A DNA stretch of 9,714 nucleotides from 1162T-S-0a-05 sp050299435 (lineage in GTDB: Bacteria > Pseudomonadota > Gammaproteobacteria > Pseudomonadales > Cellvibrionaceae). The translations under genes and the position numbers were made by a program. The notes below the pieces were generated by a model. It was not told the origin of the DNA. It worked only from the letters and a program-made list of their open reading frames with translations, and ran no database searches. The stretch lies in assembly GCA_050299435.1 (NCBI GenBank), contig JBNKVX010000106.1:1-9714 (forward strand), in the 5' to 3' direction. This document shows, in pieces, positions 1-8,600 of the stretch. Numbering within the stretch: position 1 is the first letter of the stretch; the number at the start of each line of letters is the position of its first letter.

Positions 1-282
1 CACGGCAGCAACAATAGCAGCACCTCGCGCCTGACCTAGCTTCAGGGCAGAGGATGCACTTTTTGACATAAAAACTTGCTCAATCGCAAATTCCTGAGGC
101 AGGTGGGTTTCAATTAAATCACTGACGGAGTTAAAAATGACTTTAAGTCGCTCAGCAAGAGAGAGCGTATCGGGTATGCGTATTGTGCCGCTACTGACAT
201 ATTCAATTTTGGAACCGAGAGAGGAGATCAAGCCGTAGCCGGTGACGCGCGAACCCGGGTCTATCCCCAAAATGATTGCCAT
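1..282 (-). CDS. ruvC: Crossover junction endodeoxyribonuclease RuvC (5' part, 94 codons, truncated by window edge)
   Basis: RuvC resolves Holliday junctions in the cytoplasm by paired nicks, working with the RuvAB branch-migration motor. I translated this strand directly. It opens with MAIILGIDPGSRVTGYG, essentially the E. coli RuvC N-terminus. Asp8 is the first catalytic acidic residue, and Glu68 in AIEQVFM is the second. The family block KLGQARGAAIVAAV ends at the window edge. The two C-terminal catalytic aspartates lie outside the window, so integrity of the whole gene cannot be judged. The start is ATG at 282-280, preceded by a strong GGGGGA ribosome-binding site at about 286-291. The neighbour upstream is transcribed divergently, so ruvC seems to have its own promoter in the 283-466 region; I found no convincing -35/-10 pair there. 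The family assignment is very secure. Confidence 0.97.
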   Translation of the reverse strand, partial: MAIILGIDPGSRVTGYGLISSLGSKIEYVSSGTIRIPDTLSLAERLKVIFNSVSDLIETHLPQEFAIEQVFMSKSASSALKLGQARGAAIVAAV

Positions 283-466
283 AAATCCCCCAATGGCGTG
301 AATACCAAACCAGCTCCATTCTACTGAGCCAAAAAACTGGTTATTTATTCAGTATTTTTGCAGGAGTCCACGATTAGGTCAATATAAAGCCGTTTGGGTG
401 TCGGTGACATTAAAAATATCCCGCATTAGCCTTTTTAAGGAAATGACCAACCTTTCCTCTCCATTT
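283..466. other. Intergenic region between ruvC and the Pho box, no gene seen
   Basis: This stretch has no open frame with a credible start or family signature. It must contain the ruvC promoter on the minus strand. A TTGACC on that strand, near 397-402, could be a -35, but no good -10 sits 16-18 bases downstream of it. An imperfect CCAG/CTGG pairing encloses a large loop and does not look like a terminator. Beyond that I see nothing supportable. Confidence 0.5.
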
Positions 467-488
467 CTGTCATAGAAGTGTCATAAAG
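467..488 (+). promoter_or_regulatory. Pho box (PhoB binding site) upstream of the PAP2-glycosyltransferase operon
   Basis: Two 7-base direct repeats, CTGTCAT at 467-473 and GTGTCAT at 478-484, are separated by AGAA and followed by AAAG. This gives two 11-base units. The PhoB consensus is a tandem CTGTCAT with an AT-rich 4-base spacer, so 13 of the 14 repeat bases match. Six bases (CGAATT) separate the box from a TATATT -10. As I recall the E. coli phoA promoter, that is the same spacing. PhoB at this site would take the place of a -35 element and activate transcription when phosphate is scarce. The site lies between divergent genes, but its orientation and -10 point to the plus-strand operon. 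Confidence 0.85.
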
Positions 489-494
489 CGAATT

Positions 495-500
495 TATATT
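495..500 (+). promoter_or_regulatory. -10 element (TATATT) of the PhoB-dependent promoter
   Basis: TATATT lies 6 bases after the second Pho repeat unit. No TTGACA-like -35 sits at the right distance; the Pho box occupies that place, as is usual for PhoB-activated promoters. The predicted transcription start is around 506-508, giving a leader of about 33 bases before the ATG at 540. Confidence 0.7.
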
Positions 501-539
501 CAAGCATGTAAATATTTGATTTGATTCTTCGCATTGCTT

Positions 540-1055
540 ATGAACTTATTACCTTACATACAACATCTAGATCATCTGACTTTTAGTTGGTGCCTACGTC
601 GTAAACACCGTCTACTCGCAATTAAGGTGAGTCGCTGTATTTCATTTACTGCTGATGGTCCTTGTTATGCGCTAATAGGCTTGGGTTTTATACTCGCTCA
701 AAATTGGTCTTTAGCGAAATTATTAACTGTAGGGTTTTTTATCGAACGTTGTTGTTATTTATGTGCAAAACTGTTGTTTAAACGAAACAGACCACCTGAA
801 GCAATTCCCGGTTTTAAAAGCGCAATTAATCCCTCTGACAAATTCAGCTTTCCCTCAGGCCACACTTCGGCTGCTTTTTTCATGGCCTGCGCGCTTTCAT
901 TTTATTTTCCTCTCCTCGCCTGGATCTTATTTCCCTGGGCGATGGGTGTTGCCAGTGCACGCGTGATGCTGGGTGTACATTTCCCCTCAGACACAATTGC
1001 TGGCGCTGCAATGGGATCATCTATTTGTTTATTGGTTTTAGTTTATTGCTTTTAA
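540..1055 (+). CDS. PAP2-family membrane phosphatase, 171 aa
   Basis: This is a small integral-membrane phosphatase of the PAP2 / type 2 phosphatidic acid phosphatase family. Such enzymes remove phosphate from lipid or isoprenoid phosphates such as phosphatidate, phosphatidylglycerophosphate or undecaprenyl pyrophosphate. All three signature motifs are present: K77-x6-R84-P85, P105-S-G-H108, and R141-x5-H147-x3-D151. The usual Ser before the motif-3 Arg is Ala140. Hydrophobic stretches at about 40-55, 58-75, 108-137 and 154-171 fit a compact multi-pass protein, and the length is typical of short bacterial members. I prefer ATG at 540; an in-frame TTG lies two codons earlier at 534. An in-frame stop at 522-524 rules out a longer form. 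No clear ribosome-binding site precedes either start. It is the first gene after a Pho box and is followed 24 bases later by a glycosyltransferase. The substrate cannot be read from sequence. Confidence 0.9.
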   Translation: MNLLPYIQHLDHLTFSWCLRRKHRLLAIKVSRCISFTADGPCYALIGLGFILAQNWSLAKLLTVGFFIERCCYLCAKLLFKRNRPPEAIPGFKSAINPSDKFSFPSGHTSAAFFMACALSFYFPLLAWILFPWAMGVASARVMLGVHFPSDTIAGAAMGSSICLLVLVYCF

Positions 1056-1079
1056 CATTTAATTAGCAGAGTAAAGCAC

Positions 1080-2183
1080 ATGAAAATTCTTTACGGGGTA
1101 CAAGGTACAGGTAACGGACATATCAGCCGTGCACGCGCAATTAATACCTATTTTCGTCAGCTTAATATTGACGTAGATTTTTTATTTTCCGGGCGTGAAA
1201 GGGAAAATTATTTTGATATGGAAGAATTTGGCAATTGGCGTTGCCACCGAGGCTTAACTTTTATTCATCAAGCCGGCAAGCTCCGATTTTTAGAAACTAT
1301 TAAACAAGCCAGCTTAAGCACTTTTATTAACGACATAAGAAAACTGCCTGTAGATGACTATGACCTTGTATTGACGGATTTCGAACCAATCACTGCGTGG
1401 TCTGCAAAATTGCGCAACAAGACCTGTATTGGTATAGGTCATCAGTATGCGTTTAATTACTCTGTGCCGCGAGTAGGCGACAATATTTTTACCCGCGTAT
1501 TAATGAAAAACTTTGCGCCTTGCAAGACCAGCCTCGGCTTACACTGGCATCACTTTAACCAACCTATTCTGCCACCCATTGCAGAAACTCACCACACCAA
1601 TGATCCGGTGGAACCCAGAAAAATCCTGGTTTATCTTGGCTTTGAAGAAGCCGACGATGTGCTGGCTTATCTGGAAAACTTCAGTGATTACAATTTTGTT
1701 TACTACGGCCCCTTTCCTCACTATGAACGCATTGATCATATCCAACTAAAGCCCTTATCTCGCGAAGGATTCAAATACGATCTCGCCACATCTGAGGGCG
1801 TCATTTGCAATGCTGGTTTTGAACTTGGCAGCGAAGCCATACAGCTTGGCAAAAAATTGTTGGTCAAACCTTTACAAGGTCAACTGGAACAACTGTCGAA
1901 TGCCAAAGCACTGAAAGAACTGGGCTTGGCTCTAAACATGAACACCCTCGACTTAAACGTAACTCGAAAATGGCTCGACGCATTCGAAAGTAAAAAAGTA
2001 GTGTATCCCAATGTGGCTAAGGCTATTGCGCAATGGATTCACAGCAAAGGATGGGAAATTCAGGATTCAAAAAACGCATTAATCGACAGCCTATGGATGC
2101 CAACAATTTTCAACAAAAGGAACACAGAGGAAATTACTTGCGAGTCAAAACTTAAAGGAAGCACTCTCAACAAAGCAACATAA
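1080..2183 (+). CDS. MJ1255/VC2487-family glycosyltransferase, 367 aa
   Basis: This looks like a cytoplasmic, GT-B fold glycosyltransferase related to MurG and diacylglycerol glucosyltransferases, in the family typified by MJ1255 and V. cholerae VC2487. The N-terminus is MKILYGVQGTGNGHISRARA, whose GTGNGHxxRA loop (residues 9-19) is the acceptor-side signature. The C-terminal half has the nucleotide-sugar block at about 240-277, with NAGFELGSEAI and PLQGQLEQLSNA resembling the GG-x-T-x-x-E and Q-x-x-N features of MurG. There is no signal peptide or membrane span, as expected for a peripheral enzyme. The last 40 or so residues are polar and look like a loose tail. The start is ATG at 1080 with a modest CAGAG ribosome-binding site at 1067-1071. 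It is cotranscribed with the PAP2 phosphatase under the Pho box. The acceptor is not established; diacylglycerol, a lipid phosphate or a surface glycan are all possible. Confidence 0.85.
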   Translation: MKILYGVQGTGNGHISRARAINTYFRQLNIDVDFLFSGRERENYFDMEEFGNWRCHRGLTFIHQAGKLRFLETIKQASLSTFINDIRKLPVDDYDLVLTDFEPITAWSAKLRNKTCIGIGHQYAFNYSVPRVGDNIFTRVLMKNFAPCKTSLGLHWHHFNQPILPPIAETHHTNDPVEPRKILVYLGFEEADDVLAYLENFSDYNFVYYGPFPHYERIDHIQLKPLSREGFKYDLATSEGVICNAGFELGSEAIQLGKKLLVKPLQGQLEQLSNAKALKELGLALNMNTLDLNVTRKWLDAFESKKVVYPNVAKAIAQWIHSKGWEIQDSKNALIDSLWMPTIFNKRNTEEITCESKLKGSTLNKAT

Positions 2184-2189
2184 AAGATA

Positions 2190-3791
2190 TTAATTTTTAA
2201 CGGTCAATAATGACACAGCCTCGTTGAGATCGATAACTTCCATGTCGATATCCTGAACGACTTTGCGTATATCTGTCGCCAGGGTTTTAGTATCACTGAA
2301 TAGCATGGAAATATTTGAAACATTTTTATCTACTTCATTGCTGACATTCGCCTGTTGTTGAGCAGCTGATGCAATAAATGCGTTTGAATCCTGAATGCCA
2401 TTGATCGCCTTAACCACATCATTCAATACTTGATTGGCCTTTTTAATGTGATCAACACTTTCATTGGCGGCACTGGTACTTGCCTCCATTACATGGACTG
2501 CTTTGCCTGTTTGAGATTGTAAACTTTCAATGATTTTGCGAATTTCTTCGGTGGATTCCTGAGTGCGTTGTGCCAGCGTTCGCACTTCATCCGCCACAAC
2601 GGCAAAACCTCTACCTTGTTCACCTGCGCGTGCAGCTTCAATTGCGGCGTTTAATGCGAGCAAATTTGTCTGCTCTGCAATCCCGGTAATTACAGTCAAC
2701 ACATTTCCAATATGTTGACTGTCTTCATCCAGTTGCTGCATGACTGATACAGCTGACTGTAAATCATCACTAAGCCGACTAACCTGATCTTTGGTAGTGG
2801 CCACCACTTTTTGTCCTTGCGAAATTTCCCTACAAATGGATGAAACATTCTCTGAGGCTTCAGCTGCATGTTTCGCAACTTCATTGACACTAGCAGACAT
2901 TTCCGTCACAGCTGACGCGACCATCTCGATCTCCTGGCTTTGTTGGCTGACATTTTTCTCTGAAGATTCTGCAGATTCCACCAAACTACTATTCTGACTT
3001 GAAATATTCACAGCATGTGTTTTTATGTCTGAGACGAGCGTGCCGATTTTATCTATCACATTGTTATATGCGACGAACATCTGGCCCACTTCGTTGTCAC
3101 TCACATCTTCTCCAATCACTTGGGTAAAATCCCCCTGTGCCAACGCTCCCAATCGCTGTTTTAACAATCTAATTTGATCCATCAACCAATACAGGCCAAA
3201 AACAGAACTGACAACGGCTACAAACAACACGGCAAAGGCCAGAAAAAATGCGAGCGTCTGGTGTACTTTCATTGCCGAGTTGGCCTCATCTGCCATCATA
3301 GCTACGGCCTTATTCATTTCGCTTAATACAATGACACTTTTGTCTTTGATCACTAGCGATTGAGCACTATCTTTAGAATTAACCAGGGTGAGAATGGCTA
3401 TTTTATAATCCAACCATAAGCGCCAAACTTTTTGTAATTGCTGTTCAATCTCTTCAGTTGCTGGTTTGTTTATTCCAGAAGAGGAATCACCTAGCATCAG
3501 CGCTTGATGTGAGTTTTCGAAAAGTTGCATGGTAGTTTCCAATGTTGCTTTTACTTCAGCGTCTTGAGTAAGGAGCAGCGCTTCTTTCGCCAATCGTTGA
3601 CTCAACATTCGTTGGCCTCCTGCCATATTCACTGTGTCTGCTGTGGCTGATAAGGTGCTATTCAACGAAACGACGGAGATTCCTGAAAAAACAATGATGA
3701 GCGCAAAGGAAAAAGCAAATTGACTCTGAATTGTCCGTAGACCGCAAATTCGTAAAAGTCCATTAAAAAGCGAAGCCAGCTGATACCGCAT
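2190..3791 (-). CDS. Methyl-accepting chemotaxis protein with PilJ-type sensor domain, 533 aa
   Basis: This is an inner-membrane chemoreceptor that signals to CheA/CheW. The order is: a short cytoplasmic N-terminus; a membrane span at about 24-44; a periplasmic sensor of about 135 residues; a second span at about 179-203; HAMP at about 204-256; then a long coiled-coil signalling domain. The sensor opens with NMAGGQRMLSQRLAKEAL (55-72), the hallmark of the PilJ / type IV pili chemotaxis transducer N-terminal domain. The hairpin tip is canonical around 373-404 (EQTNLLALNAAIEAARAGEQ, then GRGFAVVADEVR). The C-terminus ends LLTVKN and lacks the NWETF-like CheR/CheB tether. The start is ATG at 3791-3789, with GGAGAG at 3795-3800. 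It ends 6 bases from the converging glycosyltransferase stop. It lies 74 bases downstream of atzF on the same strand, with no clear terminator between, so read-through from the nitrogen operon is possible. Confidence 0.95.
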   Translation of the reverse strand: MRYQLASLFNGLLRICGLRTIQSQFAFSFALIIVFSGISVVSLNSTLSATADTVNMAGGQRMLSQRLAKEALLLTQDAEVKATLETTMQLFENSHQALMLGDSSSGINKPATEEIEQQLQKVWRLWLDYKIAILTLVNSKDSAQSLVIKDKSVIVLSEMNKAVAMMADEANSAMKVHQTLAFFLAFAVLFVAVVSSVFGLYWLMDQIRLLKQRLGALAQGDFTQVIGEDVSDNEVGQMFVAYNNVIDKIGTLVSDIKTHAVNISSQNSSLVESAESSEKNVSQQSQEIEMVASAVTEMSASVNEVAKHAAEASENVSSICREISQGQKVVATTKDQVSRLSDDLQSAVSVMQQLDEDSQHIGNVLTVITGIAEQTNLLALNAAIEAARAGEQGRGFAVVADEVRTLAQRTQESTEEIRKIIESLQSQTGKAVHVMEASTSAANESVDHIKKANQVLNDVVKAINGIQDSNAFIASAAQQQANVSNEVDKNVSNISMLFSDTKTLATDIRKVVQDIDMEVIDLNEAVSLLTVKN

Positions 3792-3835
3792 AATCTCTCC
3801 ATCGAGTGTTCAAGCTTGATTGGTTTGCTTTATTG

Positions 3836-3841
3836 ATTATA
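3836..3841 (-). promoter_or_regulatory. Possible -10 element (TATAAT) for the chemoreceptor gene
   Basis: A perfect TATAAT on the minus strand lies about 45 bases upstream of the chemoreceptor ATG. The hexamer 17 bases further upstream does not resemble TTGACA, so this would be an activator-dependent or weak promoter, if it is one at all. The 74-base gap between atzF and the chemoreceptor holds no obvious hairpin terminator or sigma-28 flagellar promoter. Confidence 0.25.
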
Positions 3842-3865
3842 GAAGGAGATTAGGAGGCGATAGTT

Positions 3866-5665
3866 TTAATTGAGGTTTTGCAAATAATTTTTCCATGATC
3901 TAAACAGGGAAATATCTTCTGCACCCTGCATACCCCAAGCATCGCAGATAAATCCAGAAAGCGACCTACCGTCTGCAAGTTCCACTTTTCCGATTCCAAG
4001 TGGGGCCGGTATTTCCGCCACAAAAGAGCCAAAGTGTTGTAGTGGAAGATTCCACACCTCAACCGCAATGGCACAACCGTCCTCATTGACTCGCACCAAC
4101 GCGGGGCGTTTTGGAGGGCCGCCCGGCAAGGCATAAAAACGATAATTTTCACTTGTTTCAGTTGCGCATTGTAGAGTGGCTCCTCGTTCGCGAAGCTGCC
4201 AATTCAAAGGCAAACCGTCCAAATGTGCTCCACACACCACCACTTCAACACAGTTAGCGGGTGGATTTCGATATTGTGAAGCTGAGTGGGGATTCAAATT
4301 CTTGCCCGGTGTCAGGTTTAGATAATTTTGTAAAGTGTCCGCAATCGATAACAATTGTTTGTCTCGAAAAGCCTTGTGAAATAAGGTAACGCCAAAGCCC
4401 ACTTCGTTTTGATATCTTCCAACTGGCAAAGCAATGGCACTGCAATCCAGGAGGTTCATAAAATTACAGTAATAACCTAGATGTGAATTGAGTGCGATAG
4501 GATTATTCTTAACCTCTTCAATACTGTAATAGCGTGGAATTGTGGGTGTAATAATGGCATCAACTTTATTTAATTCTTTTTCTGCACGTTTCGCCAATTC
4601 TGCTAATTTGTATTGTGCTGAAAATGTATCCAGGGCACTTGGCAAATTACCACCCGATATAATTGCTTTAATCTCAGGTAAAAGTGCTTCGGGTTTGTTC
4701 TCGATAATCCTTTGTATTGCCAAATAGCGCTCGCTCACCCAAGGGCCTTCATAGAGCAACTTTGCAGCTTCAACAAATGGCGCCAAATCTATTTCAACAC
4801 AGCTTGCACCCGCCGCTACTGAAGCTTCAATGGCTTGCTCAAAAAGCTTTTCACTTTCAGGCATTCCAAACCATTCCAGGTGCTTTGCTTTAGGCACACC
4901 CAGTTGAAACGCTGTTTTATTCTGAAAATAACGTGGACCATTTTCAAAAATGTTCGCGCGACTGTACACATCTTCTGTGTCCTCAGCGGCGGCGACGTCA
5001 AAAACTGTATTTGCATCACTGGCATTCAAGGAAAAAATGCTGACACAATCCAATGATTTACACGCTGGCACCACACCCTTACACGAAAGCAATCCACGAC
5101 TCGGCTTTAAACCCATGACATTATTTAAGACGGCCGGGACACGCCCTGAACCTGCGGTATCTGTGCCGAGAGAAAAACTGACTTGCCCCAAAGCCAAAGC
5201 AACAGCAGATCCTGAACTGGATCCGCCGGAAATGATTGTTTCATTCAAAGCATTTTTACAGGCGCCCCAGGGTGCAGGTGAACGCACGCCCACCAAACCC
5301 GTTGCAAATTGATCCATGTTGGTTTTACCAATGGGAATGGCACCCGCATCCAACAAGCGCTGAACCACACTTGCTGATTTATCTGGCGTATAACTAAATT
5401 GTGGGCACGCCGCTGTCGTTGGAATTCCTGCGAGGTCAATATTGTCTTTGATGGCAAAGGGAATACCGTAAAGAGGCAAACTTTTAGGATCGACAGCTTC
5501 CAATGTCTCCAGATAGGGTTCCAGCTCTTGCTCTGTTAATGTGTAAATCCAAATAGGGTTGGCTTTATTTTCTTCAATTTTCGCATGCACATATCGAAGG
5601 AGCTCTCGCGGGCTCAGTTTTAACTTTCGATAATTTTCCAATAAAGATTGAATATGAAGATCCAT
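3866..5665 (-). CDS. atzF: Allophanate hydrolase (amidase signature family), 599 aa
   Basis: This cytoplasmic enzyme hydrolyses allophanate to ammonia and CO2, the last step of urea, guanidine or cyanuric acid breakdown. Residues 1 to about 460 form the amidase-signature domain. The Ser-cisSer-Lys triad is visible: Lys73 in GIPFAIKDN, Ser149 in SGGSSSGSAVAL and nucleophile Ser173 in GTDTAGSGRVPA. The 24-residue spacing of the two serines matches known amidase-signature enzymes. Residues from about 470 to 599 are the allophanate hydrolase C-terminal domain, including YALPGGPPKRPALVRV and WGMQGAE, which helps separate it from generic amidases and GatA. The length matches AtzF (about 600 residues). 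The start is ATG at 5665-5663, 8 bases after the carboxylase stop, with AAGGA about 12 bases upstream. It is separate from the carboxylase rather than fused as in the yeast urea amidolyase. Its substrate would be allophanate made by the upstream proteins. Confidence 0.96.
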   Translation of the reverse strand: MDLHIQSLLENYRKLKLSPRELLRYVHAKIEENKANPIWIYTLTEQELEPYLETLEAVDPKSLPLYGIPFAIKDNIDLAGIPTTAACPQFSYTPDKSASVVQRLLDAGAIPIGKTNMDQFATGLVGVRSPAPWGACKNALNETIISGGSSSGSAVALALGQVSFSLGTDTAGSGRVPAVLNNVMGLKPSRGLLSCKGVVPACKSLDCVSIFSLNASDANTVFDVAAAEDTEDVYSRANIFENGPRYFQNKTAFQLGVPKAKHLEWFGMPESEKLFEQAIEASVAAGASCVEIDLAPFVEAAKLLYEGPWVSERYLAIQRIIENKPEALLPEIKAIISGGNLPSALDTFSAQYKLAELAKRAEKELNKVDAIITPTIPRYYSIEEVKNNPIALNSHLGYYCNFMNLLDCSAIALPVGRYQNEVGFGVTLFHKAFRDKQLLSIADTLQNYLNLTPGKNLNPHSASQYRNPPANCVEVVVCGAHLDGLPLNWQLRERGATLQCATETSENYRFYALPGGPPKRPALVRVNEDGCAIAVEVWNLPLQHFGSFVAEIPAPLGIGKVELADGRSLSGFICDAWGMQGAEDISLFRSWKNYLQNLN

Positions 5666-5673
5666 AATGTTTT

Positions 5674-8600
5674 CTATTCCTTACCTACCTGCTCAATGAC
5701 CGCGAGTGCCTGTCCAGCGTGGACTTGTTGACCCGCTCGTCGCAATTGTTTTTTTAGCACACCACCACAGGATGCTTGCACTTCAATTTCCATCTTCATT
5801 GATTCCAGCACACAGACCGTTTGCCCTTCTTCAATAACACTACCCTCTTCAACCAACCACTGCCAGACATTGCCAGCGACATGGCTTTCGAGTGCGGAAC
5901 AATTTTCCTCCAGATCATCATCTTCATCACTTTTTTGAAGATGTATTTCAGCTGTGAAATTTATTTGACCGGACTCTTTCCAACGCTGTAATTCTTCACT
6001 AAATGCGCGCTCACGATTTTCTGAAAAACTCAATATATCGCTTTCATTGTCTTTTAAGAATTGATTGTACTTGCTCAGAGAAAAGGTCGTGTTTTCTATT
6101 CTGAGTGGATAGGACCCCAGTGGAAATTGTTCACGAATAGAAACCAGCTCTTCGGCACTCACTTCGTAAAACCGAATTTGATCAAAAAATCTTAACAACC
6201 AGGGTAAGGTAAACTCTCTTGTCTCGCGATTTTTATTCCACATTTGTAAAGTTCGACCAATAAATTGGTAACCTCCCGGACCCTCCATGCCATAAACACA
6301 CAAATATGATCCGCCAATACCCACAGAATTTTCCGCAGTCCAGGTTCTCGCAGGGTTATACTTAGTTGTTACTAGACGATGCCTCGGATCAAGTGGTGTC
6401 GCCACAGGCGCGCCCAAATAAACATCCCCCAAGCCCATCACCACATAACTGGCATCGAATACAATACGCTTAACGTCTTCAACACTACTCAAGCCATTAA
6501 TACGTCGAATAAATTCGATATTGTCAGGGCACCAGGGCGCGTCCTTACGCACCGAGTGCATGTATTTTTTTATCGCTAATTGACAGGCTTCGTCATTCCA
6601 ACTCAAAGGCAAATGTACGATGCGCGCAGGCACTTCCAATTGATCAATATTGTCCAGTGCTTTTTCCAACGCACTCAGCTCGCTGAGCAACTCTTCGAGC
6701 GATATAAGTTTCGCGTCATAATGAATTTGCAGTGAACGAATACCTGGCGTGAGTTCGTTAACACCTTGCAAACCCGCACTTTGCAATTTGAGCATCAGTG
6801 CATGTACTCGAAAGCGCAAATTAATATCCAGAACCATGGGCCCGTATTCAACTAGAAGATAACAATCACCTGCTGGCCGATAAGTGACTTCGGGTTGCGA
6901 TTCCGTTGCGGGAATAGATTGAATGACAGCGCTTTTGATCGACGCTTTTTCTATTGTCAGCGCATCAAATGACAAATCTTTTTGTGTTTCTCCCTCAGCC
7001 AAAAGTAATAGCTGCGATTTTTCCGCTGCAACTGCCGATTCCATGCTAACTGGAATAAATTTTAATTTATCACCTGCTTTTAACTGCCCTAACATCCACA
7101 AATCTGCTTTGATAACCGTCGCCGGACAAACAAAGCCACCCAGCGAGGGTCCATCGGGGCCCAGAATAACCGGCATATCGCCAGTAAAATCGATAGAACC
7201 AATTGCATAGGCATTGTCATGAATATTTGAAGGATGCATTCCGGCTTCGCCACCACTTTCACGTGCCCAGTCTGGCTTGGGACCAATCAAACGCACACCC
7301 GTGCGGCTTGAGTTGTAGTGCACTTCCCATTCCGCATCGAAAAATTTTTCAATATCCTTTTCCGTAAAAAAATCTGGCGCGGCATGTGGCCCATAAATAA
7401 CACGAATAGTTCGCAAGGCTTGCAATTTCGGTAGCTGGGATTTTGAAAATAAAACCTTTTTTGCTCGACATTGTATCCCGGCCTCCACCTTCGATAAATG
7501 CAAAACATCGCCGGTTCTCAATGCGCGTCCGCTAAATCCGCCAAACTGTCCCAGCGTGAAAGTCGATTTAGAATTTAAATAGGTGTTGGCTTCCAAACCG
7601 CCAGTAAACAAAATATAAGCTCTCGCGCCTGCTGCTTTTGGCGAATTAATCGTGAGCATTGATCCTCGTTGTGCCTGGTAAACGGTATAAAACTCTAATT
7701 GTTGGCCATCAAGATTTGCATCAAACTCTGCGCCGCAAAGCACAAATTCACGATCGGTGTTAAATAAAAGCTGAGGCCCTTTTAACGTAATTTCTAAACC
7801 CGCTGCATCTTCAGCATTACCCAACATGGTATTACCAATCCGAAATGCCAAATTATCGAAGGGCCCTGAGGGCGGCACACCCACATCCCAATACCCCACC
7901 CTGCCCGGGTAGTCCTGAATGGTCGTCATGGTGCCGGCCGACTTAACATCTATACTGCAGGGTTGCCAAATAAACTGATTCAGAAAACGTGTTGTAATAC
8001 GACCTTGTTTAAAGGTGTCAGTTTGCAGAACTGCTTGCAAGTACTCAACATTGGTTTCGATTCCCTGCAAGCTGATCGCCTGCAAGCTTGCGCTAAGCTT
8101 TTCCAGTGCACGCTCTCGTGTCGTCGCGCTCACAATAACTTTTGCCAACATTGGATCAAAGAAAGGGGAAACTTCAAGACCGGTTTCAATCCAGGTATCA
8201 ATTCGAACTTGTTCACTTAATTGCTTTGAATCTTGAGCAGGAAAGTTTACCGTTGAAAGCCGCCCAGCAGAGGGTTGAAAATCTTTATTTGGATCTTCAG
8301 CGTAAAGTCGCACTTGAATAGCGTGACCCTTTTCAACACAGTTCGCCTGCAACACATCGAGATCTTCCAATTCACCGGCGGCTTGTTTCAACATCCACTC
8401 CACAAGATCAATTGCGAAAACTGATTCAGTGATACCGTGCTCGACTTGCAAGCGCGTATTCACTTCCAGAAAGTAAAACGCGTGGGTATCCTGATCGTAG
8501 ATGTATTCCACTGTACCGGCATTACGATATTTAACCGAGGCCAGTAAATTAGTTGCTGCAAGTTGCAACTGCTCGCGCACTTCGTCCGGAATATTCGGCG

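Noticed and set aside
2184..2189. Bidirectional terminator between the converging glycosyltransferase and chemoreceptor genes
   Set aside because: Only 6 bases separate the stops and I saw no GC-rich inverted repeat spanning them, only AT-rich sequence.
3850..4152. 100-codon minus-strand open frame overlapping the 3' end of atzF
   Set aside because: It is an alternate frame of the allophanate hydrolase C-terminal domain; the main frame has the conserved residues and proper length.
4950..5312. 120-codon plus-strand open frame inside atzF
   Set aside because: It is antisense to a well-conserved amidase domain with full catalytic motifs; its translation shows no family signature and no ribosome-binding site.
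6923..7210. 95-codon plus-strand open frame inside the carboxylase
   Set aside because: It is antisense to conserved carboxyltransferase sequence and has no recognisable protein features.
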